This document shows positions 53,417 to 62,388 of a DNA stretch of 64,000 bases, piece after piece (position 1 is the stretch's first letter; every line of letters starts with the position of its first letter). This DNA comes from Deltaproteobacteria bacterium (lineage in GTDB: Bacteria; Desulfobacterota; DSM-4660; Desulfatiglandales; Desulfatiglandaceae): positions 1 to 64,000 of the forward strand of contig JAIPDI010000023.1 of assembly GCA_021737785.1 (NCBI GenBank). The letters run 5' to 3'. The notes below the pieces were generated by a model. That model searched no databases. It saw only the letters and a list, made by a program, of their open reading frames with translations, and was not told the origin of the DNA. A program made the translations under genes and the position numbers.

Positions 53417-54985
53417 ATGGGATCAAAGACAAGAGGAAGCGGGGTGTTGCTCCATATCGCCTCGCTGCCGGCGCCTTATGGGATAGGGGATTTCGGGGCG
53501 GCGGCTTACAGATTCGCGGATTTTCTGGCCCGCACCGGACAGACCTCCTGGCAGGTCCTCCCCTTGAGCCCCACGGACCTCATGTGCGGCAATTCCCCCT
53601 ATTTCAGCCGATCTGCCTTTGCCATGAATCCCCTTTTCATCGGGATAGACCGCCTCATAGAGGAGGGGCTCATCTCTGAAACGGACATCCCGGCACTCCC
53701 CTATTTTTCCCCCGGGCGCATCGATTATTATCAGACAGGCGCATATAAGGCCGCTATTCTTGAAAGAACCTTTCGGCAGTTCAAAAAATCACCGGTCCCT
53801 GACGACTACAGGGCATTTTGTGCAACACACTCAGGCTGGCTGGATGACTTCGCCCTGTTCACCGCCCTCAAGACCCGGTTCAAGGGAATGGTCTGGAGCA
53901 GGTGGCCCGAGGAGTTGCGGGACAGGGAGCCTGAGGCCCTCAAGGAGGCCTCGGAATATCTGAAAGAGCAGGTGGACAAGGAAAAATTTGTCCAGTACCT
54001 CCTGTTCAATCAGTGGACTTCGCTCAAATCCTACTGCAACAAGAGGGGGATAGAGATTATCGGGGATCTCCCCATCTATGTGTGTTACGACAGCGTCGAC
54101 GTATGGGTGAACCCCCATATCTTTAAACTGGACAGGGACAAGGCCCCCACTGCGGTGTCCGGGGTCCCGCCGGATTATTTCAGCGAAACCGGTCAGTTGT
54201 GGAACAACCCGGTCTATAGATGGGACGTGCTGAAGGAGACCGGGTATGGGTGGTGGATCGAGCGGATGGGTCATACCTTCAACTCCTTTGACAGGGTGCG
54301 GATCGATCACTTCCGGGGGCTTGTGAAATACTGGGAGGTTCCGGCGGGCGAGGAGACCGCCCTGGATGGGGTGTGGAAAGCGGTCCCCACGGAACACTTC
54401 TTCAAGACCCTGATCGAGTGGTTTCAGCGGTTTCCCGTAATTGCCGAAGACCTGGGGTTTATCACGCCCGATGTCTATGAGGTCATGGAGCGGTTTCAGT
54501 TCCCGGGGATGAAGGTCCTCCTCTTTGCCTTTGGCGACGACGACCCGATGCACCCCTTTCTCCCCCATACATACCCCAGAAACTGTGTGGCCTATACCGG
54601 TACGCACGATAACAACACGCTTCGAGGATGGTTTGAAAACGAGGCCTTACCTGTAGAGAAGAAGCGGCTGTTTCGTTATCTGTACCGGAATCCCCCCGCC
54701 CATGAAATCCACTGGGAGATGATCCGGCTGCTTATGATGTCGGTGGCGGATACCGCTGTTTTCCCCATGCAGGATATTTTGAATCTGGGCGAGGATGCGC
54801 GGATGAACCGGCCATCCACCCCGTCCGGCAACTGGACATGGCGGCTGGCGCCCGGACAGATTACCCCGGCGATTGAAGATACCCTGTCGACGATGACAGA
54901 GACCTACGGGAGGGCACCTGAACCGGTGGCAGATGATCCGGAGTGCGAGGCAAGCGGGCCGGAGGATGAGAATGTGAGAGGCTGA
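53417..54985 (+). CDS. malQ: 4-alpha-glucanotransferase (amylomaltase), GH77
   Basis: A 522-residue cytoplasmic enzyme of normal amylomaltase length. It starts RGSGVLLHIASLPAPYGIGDFG and shows WQVLPLSPTD, GDLPIYVCYDSVDVW, RIDHFRG with the nucleophile Asp region, and AEDLGFI with the acid-base Glu. It moves maltodextrin segments between glucans. GGGAGGGAG seven bases upstream supports ATG 53417 over ATGs at 53366-53396. It converges with glgB across a heptamer array and belongs to the glycogen cluster. Confidence 0.93.
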   Translation: MGSKTRGSGVLLHIASLPAPYGIGDFGAAAYRFADFLARTGQTSWQVLPLSPTDLMCGNSPYFSRSAFAMNPLFIGIDRLIEEGLISETDIPALPYFSPGRIDYYQTGAYKAAILERTFRQFKKSPVPDDYRAFCATHSGWLDDFALFTALKTRFKGMVWSRWPEELRDREPEALKEASEYLKEQVDKEKFVQYLLFNQWTSLKSYCNKRGIEIIGDLPIYVCYDSVDVWVNPHIFKLDRDKAPTAVSGVPPDYFSETGQLWNNPVYRWDVLKETGYGWWIERMGHTFNSFDRVRIDHFRGLVKYWEVPAGEETALDGVWKAVPTEHFFKTLIEWFQRFPVIAEDLGFITPDVYEVMERFQFPGMKVLLFAFGDDDPMHPFLPHTYPRNCVAYTGTHDNNTLRGWFENEALPVEKKRLFRYLYRNPPAHEIHWEMIRLLMMSVADTAVFPMQDILNLGEDARMNRPSTPSGNWTWRLAPGQITPAIEDTLSTMTETYGRAPEPVADDPECEASGPEDENVRG

Positions 54986-55009
54986 GAACATGCCGGACCT
55001 TTCAGCTTT

Positions 55010-55065
55010 CTGCCTACTGCCTACTTCCTACTCCCTACTTCCTACTCCCTGCTCCCCGCTCCCTG
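55010..55065. repeat. Heptamer array CTNCCTA x8
   Basis: Eight 7-base units of CTGCCTA, CTTCCTA, CTCCCTA drifting to CTCCCTG/CTCCCCG, filling the short gap between the convergent malQ and glgB ends and stopping five bases short of the glgB stop. Confidence 0.9.
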
Positions 55066-55069
55066 CTCT

Positions 55070-57298
55070 TTACGCCTCCGGCTTCAATATGAGCATTCCG
55101 AGGGGGGGGAGGTGAAGGCTCACGGAAAAGGGCTGATTGTGCCAGGGCCGGGAATCGGCCGTCACTCCGCCGCCAAGCCCCATGTTGCTCCCGCCGTAGC
55201 AGGCGGCATCGGAATTCATCAACTCCTGGTAGTGACCTTCCCGGGGAACCCCTATATGGTAGTCGATCCGGGGAACCGGCGTAAAATTGAAGACAAAAAC
55301 CAGGGCCTGGCGGGGAGACTTCCCCCTCCGGATAAAGGATACCACATTGGCGTCCGTGTCACTGAAATCGATCCATTCGAAGCCGGAGGGATCAAAATCC
55401 AGTTCGTAGAATGCCGGTTCCGAGAGATAGAGCCGGTTGAGGTCGCGTATCAGGCGCTGAATCCCTGCGTGCATGTCATACTGAAGGAGATCCCATTGCA
55501 GCTGTTGGTCATGATCCCATTCAGACCATTGACCCAGTTCCCCGCCCATAAAAAGCGTCTTCTTGCCCGGCTCTCCATACATGTACCCGAACAGGAGCCT
55601 TAGGTTGGCAAATTTCTGCCAGCTGTCCCCCGGCATTTTTGACAGGAGGGAGGCCTTTCCGTGGACCACCTCGTCGTGGGAGAGGGGGAGGATGAAATTT
55701 TCATGAAAGGCGTAGAGGAGGGCAAAGGTCAATTTTTCCATGTGAAAACGACGATGGATCGGATCCTTGGACATGAAGGTAAGCATGTCATGCATCCAGC
55801 CCATATTCCATTTAAAGAGAAAGCCGAGCCCACCCAGATGAACCGGCCGGGTCACCCCGGGCCAGGCAGTGGATTCTTCGGCAATGGTGACCACCCCCGG
55901 AAACCGGCCGAAGACCTGGGTATTGAGCGTCTTAATGAATTCGATGGCTTCGAGATTTTCCCTTCCGCCGTAACGGTTGGGGATCCATTCCCCCTCTTTG
56001 CGGGAGTAATCCAAATAGAGCATGGACGCCACTGCATCCACCCGCAATCCGTCAATATGATATTTCTCGAACCAAAACAAGGCATTGGCCACCAAAAAAT
56101 TTCTTACCTCATTTCGGCCGTAATTGAAGATAAGGGTGTCCCAGTCCTTCTGTATTCCCTGCTTGGGATCCGCGTGCTCGTACAGATGGGTTCCGTCATA
56201 ATACTCCAGGGCATAACTGTCTTTAGGGAAGTGGGCCGGAACCCAGTCCAGGATCACACCGATTCCCTCGGCATGGCAACGGTCCACGAAGTAGCGAAGG
56301 TCGTCTGGGGTGCCGTAGCGGGATGTGGCTGCATAATAACCGGTAACCTGATAGCCCCATGATCCATCGAAGGGATGCTCGGCCAAGGGGAGAAACTGGA
56401 TGTAATTAAATCCCATCTCCTTGACATAGGGGATCAGTTCCTCGGCCGCCTCCCGGTATGACAGCCATGCCTGAGACGACTCTTCCGCCTCCCCGCGGCG
56501 TCGCCATGATCCCAGATGCACCTCGTAGACGGCCATGGGCCGGGTCAGCGGCTTCCCTGCAGACCGGGATGTCATCCAGTCCTGATCGGTCCACTCGAAC
56601 TGACTCAGATCGTAAACAATGCAGGCGGTCTTGGGCCGTTTTTCAAAACAGAATGCAAAGGGATCGGATTTAATGAGAATCGTGCCGTCGGTCGTGCGGA
56701 TCTCGAATTTATACAGAAGCCCCGGCCCTAACTGGGGGACAAAAATCTCCCATATCCCGGATGCCCCGCGGGAGCGCATGGTATGTCGCCTGCCGTCCCA
56801 CTGATTGAAATCGCCCACCACGCTCACGCGCGCGGCAGATGGGGCCCAGACCGCGAACAGGACCCCTGGGACACCCTGATGGCGAATGGCATGGGCGCCC
56901 AGTTTCTCATAGATCTCGTAATGGGTGCCCTGGTTGAACAGGTAGAGATCATATTCCGACAGGACAGGGGAAAAGGAATAGCTGTCATAGAAGGTGGACG
57001 TCAGGCCTCCGCCGAAATCCGCCCTGAGCCGGTAGGGCGCAATCTCTCTCTTTCCCTCCAGGACCAGCTCAAATAGACCGGCCTCTTCAATGAGAGACAT
57101 CTCAGTCTCTTTTCCCGGATCGAGGTCCAGAACAGCGACCTTTTGCGCCCCGGGGAGAAAGGCCCGGGCCACCACTCCGGGGCCGGAGTCCAGTGCAACC
57201 GGGTGAACCCCTAAGACGCCGAATGGGTCTTTTGTTTTACCGGAAAGGAGGTCCTTTAGTTGTCGAGTTTTTAATGTGACGCCAGATGCAGCGGACAT
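55070..57298 (-). CDS. glgB: 1,4-alpha-glucan branching enzyme, GH13
   Basis: A 742-residue enzyme. An N-terminal carbohydrate-binding domain (~20-120) precedes CBM48 (~125-225) and the catalytic barrel with VILDWVPAHFP, HIDGLRVDAVASMLYLDYSR (nucleophile Asp), TIAEESTAWP (acid-base Glu) and LPLSHDEVVHGK; a C-terminal beta domain ends at VSLHLPPLGMLIL. It creates alpha-1,6 branches in glycogen. ATG 57298 has GAGGGGG upstream; ATG 57319 overlaps glgP by nine bases and is less likely. Directly downstream of glgP, probably cotranscribed. Confidence 0.94.
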   Translation of the reverse strand: MSAASGVTLKTRQLKDLLSGKTKDPFGVLGVHPVALDSGPGVVARAFLPGAQKVAVLDLDPGKETEMSLIEEAGLFELVLEGKREIAPYRLRADFGGGLTSTFYDSYSFSPVLSEYDLYLFNQGTHYEIYEKLGAHAIRHQGVPGVLFAVWAPSAARVSVVGDFNQWDGRRHTMRSRGASGIWEIFVPQLGPGLLYKFEIRTTDGTILIKSDPFAFCFEKRPKTACIVYDLSQFEWTDQDWMTSRSAGKPLTRPMAVYEVHLGSWRRRGEAEESSQAWLSYREAAEELIPYVKEMGFNYIQFLPLAEHPFDGSWGYQVTGYYAATSRYGTPDDLRYFVDRCHAEGIGVILDWVPAHFPKDSYALEYYDGTHLYEHADPKQGIQKDWDTLIFNYGRNEVRNFLVANALFWFEKYHIDGLRVDAVASMLYLDYSRKEGEWIPNRYGGRENLEAIEFIKTLNTQVFGRFPGVVTIAEESTAWPGVTRPVHLGGLGFLFKWNMGWMHDMLTFMSKDPIHRRFHMEKLTFALLYAFHENFILPLSHDEVVHGKASLLSKMPGDSWQKFANLRLLFGYMYGEPGKKTLFMGGELGQWSEWDHDQQLQWDLLQYDMHAGIQRLIRDLNRLYLSEPAFYELDFDPSGFEWIDFSDTDANVVSFIRRGKSPRQALVFVFNFTPVPRIDYHIGVPREGHYQELMNSDAACYGGSNMGLGGGVTADSRPWHNQPFSVSLHLPPLGMLILKPEA

Positions 57299-57309
57299 CT
57301 CAATCCCCC

Positions 57310-59862
57310 TCACGCCCATGTCACCAGGCCCATTACGAACCTGTTTTCAAGCCGGTGCTGGCTGGGCATGACCCGCACGGTATAGCCGAAGCGGCCGGTC
57401 TTGCGACACGGGACATACCCGCGATACAGGTGAAGGCCGTCGGAAGATTCAACCGGCTCCAGCGGGACGGTATTCCGCTCCGCGAAATCACCGTTCGGGT
57501 CCATGCGGCCGTAATAGGCATCCACGGTCACGTCTTCGGGCGACATGGCGCCCAACCTGATCCGGGCGGACACCTCAACCCGGTCTCCCACCGGTCTTTC
57601 CCGTACATGATCGGAGAGGATTGCTTCCACGGCGACCTCATGCCATCCTGTCCTGACCTTCTGGACCCACCCGGAAAGGTTCAGGGCACCGGCAAAATCA
57701 TCACGCGACAAGGTGTCGAAGCGCTTGGCGCTCGGGATATAGAAGCGGTTCATATATTCCTGCACCATCCGATGGCTGTTGAATATGGGCACCAGGCGGC
57801 TGAGTCCGGCCTTCATTTTTTCCACCCACTCCCTCGGGATAGCGGCCTCGCCTCGTCTGTAAAAAAGGGGGACGATCTCTTTTTCGAGGCAATTGTAGAG
57901 GTCCTGGCTTTCGATATCGTCCTGGGCCTCGTGGTTCTGATAGACCTCCCCCCGGCCGATGGCCCAGCCGAAGTCGCGGTGGTATCCTTCATCCCACCAG
58001 CCGTCCAGGACGCTCAGGTTCAGACACCCATTGGCAAGGGCCTTCATGCCGCTGGTCCCGCAGGCCTCCAGCGGACGGCGAGGCGTATTGAGCCAGAGAT
58101 CGCTTCCGGATACCAGTCGGAGGGCCACATCGATGTTGTAATCCTCCAAAAAAATGATGCGTCTTCGGAAGCGCTCCTGGCGGGCCAGATGGACAATGCG
58201 TTTGATGAAATCTTTCCCCTCGGTATCCATCGGATGGGCCTTGCCGGCGATGATGATCTGCACCGGATGCTGAGGATTGTTGACAATGCGATCGAGTCGA
58301 TCCGGATCCCTGAAAAGGAGCGTGGCCCGCTTGTATGTGGCAAATCGCCGGGCAAAGCCGATGGTCAGGACCTCAGGAGAAAGGACCTCGGCTGCAGCCC
58401 GGATTTCTTCGTTGGAGGCCCCTCGTCGGACGAGCTGATTGCCAAGCCGGTTGCGGGCGTAACTGACCAGGCGTTCTCTCTGGCGTTCGTGGGCGAGCCA
58501 GAGCTCGCTGGCAGGGATTTGTTCAACCTGATCCCATATCCGCTCGTTATCAGGATCTTCACTCCAGTCCGGACCTAAATATCTGTCAAAGAGAACGGCC
58601 ATATCCCCTGAACTCCAGGTGGGAACATGGACGCCGTTGGTGATATGTTCGATGGGTACATCTTCCTCCGGATGCCGGTGCCAGATTTTGTGCCACATGG
58701 CCCTGGAGACCTCTCCGTGGAGCCTGCTCACCCCGTTGACATGGGCCGAAAGTCTCAGGGCCAGGGTGGTCATGCCGAAATGCTCGGATTCGTCCCTCGG
58801 CTCCAGGCGGCCGTATCCTAACAAGACCCTGAAGTTGATGCCCAGCTCCATGGCATATTGTTCGAAATAGGCCCTGACCAGGGCAGGATCGAAGGTATCG
58901 TTTCCGGCGGGGACCGGCGTGTGGGTGGTGAAAACCGTAGTTGCGATGACGATTTCTCGGGCCGCGTCAAAGGATAACCCTTTCTCCTTTCTCAAGAGAT
59001 TAATCCGTTCCAGGGCGGAAAAGGAAGAATGCCCTTCATTCATGTGAATTACGGTCGGCTCGATGCCCAAGGCCTTCAGCGCCCGTATTCCCCCAATGCC
59101 CAGGACAATCTCCTGTCGCAGCCGCATCTCCCGGTCCCCGCCGTAGAGCTGTGCTGTAATTCCTCGAAACTCCGGTGGGTTTTCCTTCACATTGGTATCC
59201 AGCAGATAGAGGGATATTCTTCCCACGGCCACGCGCCAGATGGCCACCTGGACCGGCGCACCCTTGAAGTCCACGGATACCCGGAGCGGATTTCCGTCCT
59301 GATCAAGCACCTGGGTGACCGGCATGTTGGCAAAATCATTGAGCGGGTACGTCTCCATCTGCCACCCGTCCGAGCTGAGGTACTGGCTGAAGTATCCTTC
59401 CTGATAGAGGAGCCCCACCCCCACCAGCGGCACGTTCAGATCGCTGGCGGATTTGAGATGATCCCCGGACAGGACCCCCAGGCCGCCGGAATAGACCGGA
59501 AGGGAGGCAGCCAGACCGAATTCGGCCGAGAAGTAGGCGACCTGGATGGGAAAGTCAGGAGAATAATCCCCTGAATGGATACGCGGCTGAGATATGTATC
59601 GCTCGAAATCGCGGTCGATCCGCTCCAACTGGGCCAGGAAGCCCTGATCCTCGGATAATTCATCCAGGCGCTCTTGGCTGACCAGTCCGAGCATCAGCAC
59701 CGGATTGTGCCGGCATGCAGACCACTGCCCCGGATCGATACGCTGAAAAAGATCCCGGATCTCACTTTTCCAACTGAAACAGAGATTGTACGCCAGCTTC
59801 CTGAGAGAACCCAACCGTTCGGAGAGGTTGGGGATAACGCTGTATTCGACCTTGGCCTTCAT
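57310..59862 (-). CDS. glgP: Alpha-glucan (glycogen) phosphorylase
   Basis: An 850-residue PLP enzyme of the TIGR02094 branch, with a DUF3417 N-terminus (RLGSLRKLAYNLCFSWKSEIRDLFQRIDP) and the phosphorylase core. The GTSGMKALANGC block and the preceding NTPRRPLEACGTSG are typical of the active site. It releases glucose-1-phosphate from stored glucan. Gene order glgP-glgB, gap or short overlap, suggests coordinated storage and use. Length and motifs show no defect. A heptamer-rich region lies upstream. Confidence 0.94.
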   Translation of the reverse strand: MKAKVEYSVIPNLSERLGSLRKLAYNLCFSWKSEIRDLFQRIDPGQWSACRHNPVLMLGLVSQERLDELSEDQGFLAQLERIDRDFERYISQPRIHSGDYSPDFPIQVAYFSAEFGLAASLPVYSGGLGVLSGDHLKSASDLNVPLVGVGLLYQEGYFSQYLSSDGWQMETYPLNDFANMPVTQVLDQDGNPLRVSVDFKGAPVQVAIWRVAVGRISLYLLDTNVKENPPEFRGITAQLYGGDREMRLRQEIVLGIGGIRALKALGIEPTVIHMNEGHSSFSALERINLLRKEKGLSFDAAREIVIATTVFTTHTPVPAGNDTFDPALVRAYFEQYAMELGINFRVLLGYGRLEPRDESEHFGMTTLALRLSAHVNGVSRLHGEVSRAMWHKIWHRHPEEDVPIEHITNGVHVPTWSSGDMAVLFDRYLGPDWSEDPDNERIWDQVEQIPASELWLAHERQRERLVSYARNRLGNQLVRRGASNEEIRAAAEVLSPEVLTIGFARRFATYKRATLLFRDPDRLDRIVNNPQHPVQIIIAGKAHPMDTEGKDFIKRIVHLARQERFRRRIIFLEDYNIDVALRLVSGSDLWLNTPRRPLEACGTSGMKALANGCLNLSVLDGWWDEGYHRDFGWAIGRGEVYQNHEAQDDIESQDLYNCLEKEIVPLFYRRGEAAIPREWVEKMKAGLSRLVPIFNSHRMVQEYMNRFYIPSAKRFDTLSRDDFAGALNLSGWVQKVRTGWHEVAVEAILSDHVRERPVGDRVEVSARIRLGAMSPEDVTVDAYYGRMDPNGDFAERNTVPLEPVESSDGLHLYRGYVPCRKTGRFGYTVRVMPSQHRLENRFVMGLVTWA

Positions 59863-59899
59863 TTATAACACCCTATTGATGTTGCCGGTTGATGTTGCT

Positions 59900-59948
59900 G
59901 GATACTGGATACTGGATGCAGATGGCTGATAGCTGATGGCTGATGGCT
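59900..59948. repeat. Heptamer array GGATACT then GATGGCT
   Basis: GGATACT x2, GGATGCA, then GATGGCT, GATAGCT, GATGGCT, GATGGCT: seven contiguous 7-base units, with a change of unit in the middle but no loss of period. Confidence 0.88.
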
Positions 59949-59964
59949 CATGGCCTTTGTTGCC

Positions 59965-60041
59965 GCTTACTCCCTGCTGCCTACTGCTTACTCCCTACTC
60001 CCTACTCCCTACTGCCTACCGCCTACTCCCTACTGCCCGAG
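59965..60041. repeat. Heptamer array CTNCCTA, second locus
   Basis: About eleven 7-base units (CTCCCTG, CTGCCTA, CTGCTTA, CTCCCTA x3, CTGCCTA, CCGCCTA, CTCCCTA, CTGCCCG). The unit type is the same as at 55010, five kilobases away, and flanks the same pair of genes. Confidence 0.88.
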
Positions 60042-60076
60042 GCCTCACCCTCTCACCCTCTTACCTTCTCCCCTTC

Positions 60077-60111
60077 TTCCGACTTCCGACTTCCGACATC
60101 CGACATCCGAC
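60077..60111. repeat. Heptamer array TTCCGAC x5
   Basis: Three TTCCGAC then two ATCCGAC units, reaching to within about twelve bases of the glgC stop codon at 60123. Confidence 0.88.
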
Positions 60112-60122
60112 TTCTGCTCCTT

Positions 60123-61403
60123 TCAGCTCGTTTCGGGAAAATCTTCCTCCGTTACCACAGTAATCCCTCGTTGAGTCACGGTGAAGCGCTCCCGATCCAC
60201 CTCGGGATGATACCCGATTTCAGTGTATGGCGGAATGTGCACCCCTTCGGCGATGATGGCCTTCTTAATTCGGGCATGCCGGCCGACGACCACATTTTCC
60301 ATGATGACCGATTCCTCCACCACGGACCAACTGTGAACAAACACGTTGTAGGACAGTACGCTGTTCCTGACTACCCCGCCGCTGATGATGGATCCGTGGG
60401 CCACCAGGGAATCGAGCGCCCGACCCGCCCTGGGGTCAGCGCCCCATTCCTGAGAAAAAACCGTCTTGACCGGAGGGTGTTGGCGTTGAAAGGTCCGGAT
60501 GGGCCAGAGCCGGCCGTACATATTGAAGTAGGGATCTACCCCGGTCAGGTCCATGTTGGCATTCCAATAGGCGTCGTGCGTTCCGACATCCCGCCAGTAT
60601 GAGGAGTCCCTGGCATGATCGACCCGTTTTTCCCTGAGGACACCCTCTTCATCCGTGTACTGAATGATATCCCGGATCTTGTTCTCACGACGATAGGGAT
60701 ATGCCATGAGCCGGTGGCTGTCAAGAATCTCCGGCAGGATCTCCTTGCCGAAGTCAGTCTGTGAACTCCTGGCAAGCAGGTCGATCAGGACCTCGGTCTT
60801 GAACATATAGACGCCCATGGACGCCAGTACATGACTGCGGTCTCCAGGGATGGTGCGGGGATCTTCCGGCTTTTCCTGAAACCCCGTTATCCGGAAATCA
60901 TTATCCACCTCCAGAATCCCGTATTGGCTGGCGGATTCCTTTCCCATCTCTTTGACAGCAATGGTGACATCCGCATTTTGGGCCTCATGGTAATCCTTGA
61001 AGCGGCTGTAATCCATCTTGTACACATGGTCCCCGGAAAGGATCAGGACGTGTTCGGGGGATTCCTGTTCGATCAGGTAGGCATTTTGTCGAATGCAGTC
61101 CGCGGTCCCTTGATACCATCTCTCTCCCTGCATCATCTGGGGCGGGGCGATCTTGAGATAATGTCCCAGGTCCTGGCTGAAGAGATTCCATCCCCGTTCC
61201 AGGTGCTGCATGAGCGTCTGGGACTTATATTGGGGCAGAACGATGATCTTGTATATTTCCGAATTAATGCAGTTGGACAGGGTCAGATCGATGAGGAGAT
61301 AAATCCCCCCAAAGGGGATGGCCGGCTTTGACCGGTGTTTGGTCAACGGCATCAACCGTTCGCCCTTGCCTCCTGCCATCACGACGGCCAGAGTATTTTT
61401 CAT
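60123..61403 (-). CDS. glgC: Glucose-1-phosphate adenylyltransferase
   Basis: A 426-residue enzyme with the AVVMAGGKGERLMPLT pyrophosphorylase signature, an SGDHVYKMDY catalytic block, the YWRDVGTHDAYW sugar site, and a left-handed beta-helix C-terminus (from ~300). It makes ADP-glucose for glycogen. GGAGGCGAG lies before ATG 61403; an in-frame ATG at 61430 lies just upstream of that site. Same strand and close to the cyclophilin gene. Glycogen synthase (glgA) is not in the window. Confidence 0.93.
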   Translation of the reverse strand: MKNTLAVVMAGGKGERLMPLTKHRSKPAIPFGGIYLLIDLTLSNCINSEIYKIIVLPQYKSQTLMQHLERGWNLFSQDLGHYLKIAPPQMMQGERWYQGTADCIRQNAYLIEQESPEHVLILSGDHVYKMDYSRFKDYHEAQNADVTIAVKEMGKESASQYGILEVDNDFRITGFQEKPEDPRTIPGDRSHVLASMGVYMFKTEVLIDLLARSSQTDFGKEILPEILDSHRLMAYPYRRENKIRDIIQYTDEEGVLREKRVDHARDSSYWRDVGTHDAYWNANMDLTGVDPYFNMYGRLWPIRTFQRQHPPVKTVFSQEWGADPRAGRALDSLVAHGSIISGGVVRNSVLSYNVFVHSWSVVEESVIMENVVVGRHARIKKAIIAEGVHIPPYTEIGYHPEVDRERFTVTQRGITVVTEEDFPETS

Positions 61404-61470
61404 TTTTATGCTCGCCTCCTGCGCCGGCACACCCTCTCAGCGGCAGAAAAAGACCTTAGGGGTGCACTCA

Positions 61471-61956
61471 TTATTCCTCAATTACCGTGACCTTGAGCAT
61501 TCGATCTCCCTGGCGGATACTGTCGACAACATCCTTTCCTGCGACCACCTTGCCGAACACGGTGTGCATCCCGTCCAAATGAGGCTGCGGTGAATGGGTG
61601 ATGAAAAATTGACTCCCGTTGGTATTGGGCCCGGCATTGGCCATGGAAATCACGCCGGCCTCGTGCTTCAGCGGATTTGTCTTGAGTTCATCATCGAACT
61701 TGTAACCGGGTCCCCCACTTCCCGTGCCTGTGGGATCTCCTGTCTGGATCATGAAGTCATCGATCACCCGGTGGAATGTCACCCCATCGTAGAAACCTTC
61801 CCGGGCCAGAAAGACAAAGTTGTTAACCGTCTTGAGCGCATACTTGGGATAGAGTTCGAGTTCGATGGTGCCTCTGTTGGTTTCAATTGTTGCGCGATAG
61901 GTCTTCTTCAGATCGATCTGTATCTTCGGCGGGTTTTTCCACTGTTTTGCGGTCAT
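61471..61956 (-). CDS. ppiB: Peptidyl-prolyl cis-trans isomerase, cyclophilin type
   Basis: A 161-residue cyclophilin without an export signal. [30 protein letters not shown] and [24 protein letters not shown] carry the catalytic Arg, Gln and His/Trp region. It speeds proline isomerisation during protein folding. GAGGAGG is upstream; the ATG at 61956 is taken rather than the TTG at 61959. It lies 67 bases before glgC on the same strand. Confidence 0.92.
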   Translation of the reverse strand: MTAKQWKNPPKIQIDLKKTYRATIETNRGTIELELYPKYALKTVNNFVFLAREGFYDGVTFHRVIDDFMIQTGDPTGTGSGGPGYKFDDELKTNPLKHEAGVISMANAGPNTNGSQFFITHSPQPHLDGMHTVFGKVVAGKDVVDSIRQGDRMLKVTVIEE

Positions 61957-62156
61957 CAAAATGGTTCCTCCTCAATAAAAAGTCACAGGGGAGCTTCCCC
62001 TGAGTAGATCCTGCAAACAGTCTTCACGGGCACAAGAATTTTTGGGTTCCCGAATATTCAATTTACCAGCTTCCCCCTTAAACTGCAAGCAGGTTTGCGC
62101 CGGGTGTTGAAAGGGCAATGAATCCTTTACATCGGTTGTCGGCATGCGCTATACGA
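61957..62156. other. Intergenic, no gene seen
   Basis: Left part of the 432-base gap between divergent ppiB and the E1-like gene. It should hold the ppiB promoter; no clear hexamer pair was assigned. Confidence 0.4.
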
Positions 62157-62278
62157 TCTAAAGGGGTTAAACGCAAACAAAACGACTGTGTGCTGTCCCG
62201 TCATTCCGGCATGCCCTTGGCCGGAATCCAGTCCCCCGTATTTCTGGATTCCGGCCGGAATCGTGCCGGAATGACGGA
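62157..62278. repeat. 121-bp foldback repeat, copy 2
   Basis: Same unit as 43461-43581: TCTAAAG lead, AACCAAAACG-like linker and the long CCGTCATTCCGGC / GCCGGAATGACGG hairpin. Identity with copy 1 is high through lead and hairpin and ends abruptly at the outer arm. It lies 110 bases before a GTG-started gene. Confidence 0.85.
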
Positions 62279-62388
62279 GTGGCAAGTTGCGTTGTAGGGG
62301 TAAAAAACTCGCAAGTTGTTTCCGGGAGGAGGCATCCGTCCGGCGCAATCAGACTGCATATACTCAACCGCTTTGGAGATGAGGAAAA

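Noticed and set aside
59900-60111. CRISPR array
   Set aside because: Units are 7 bases in direct tandem without spacers, and no cas genes are present.
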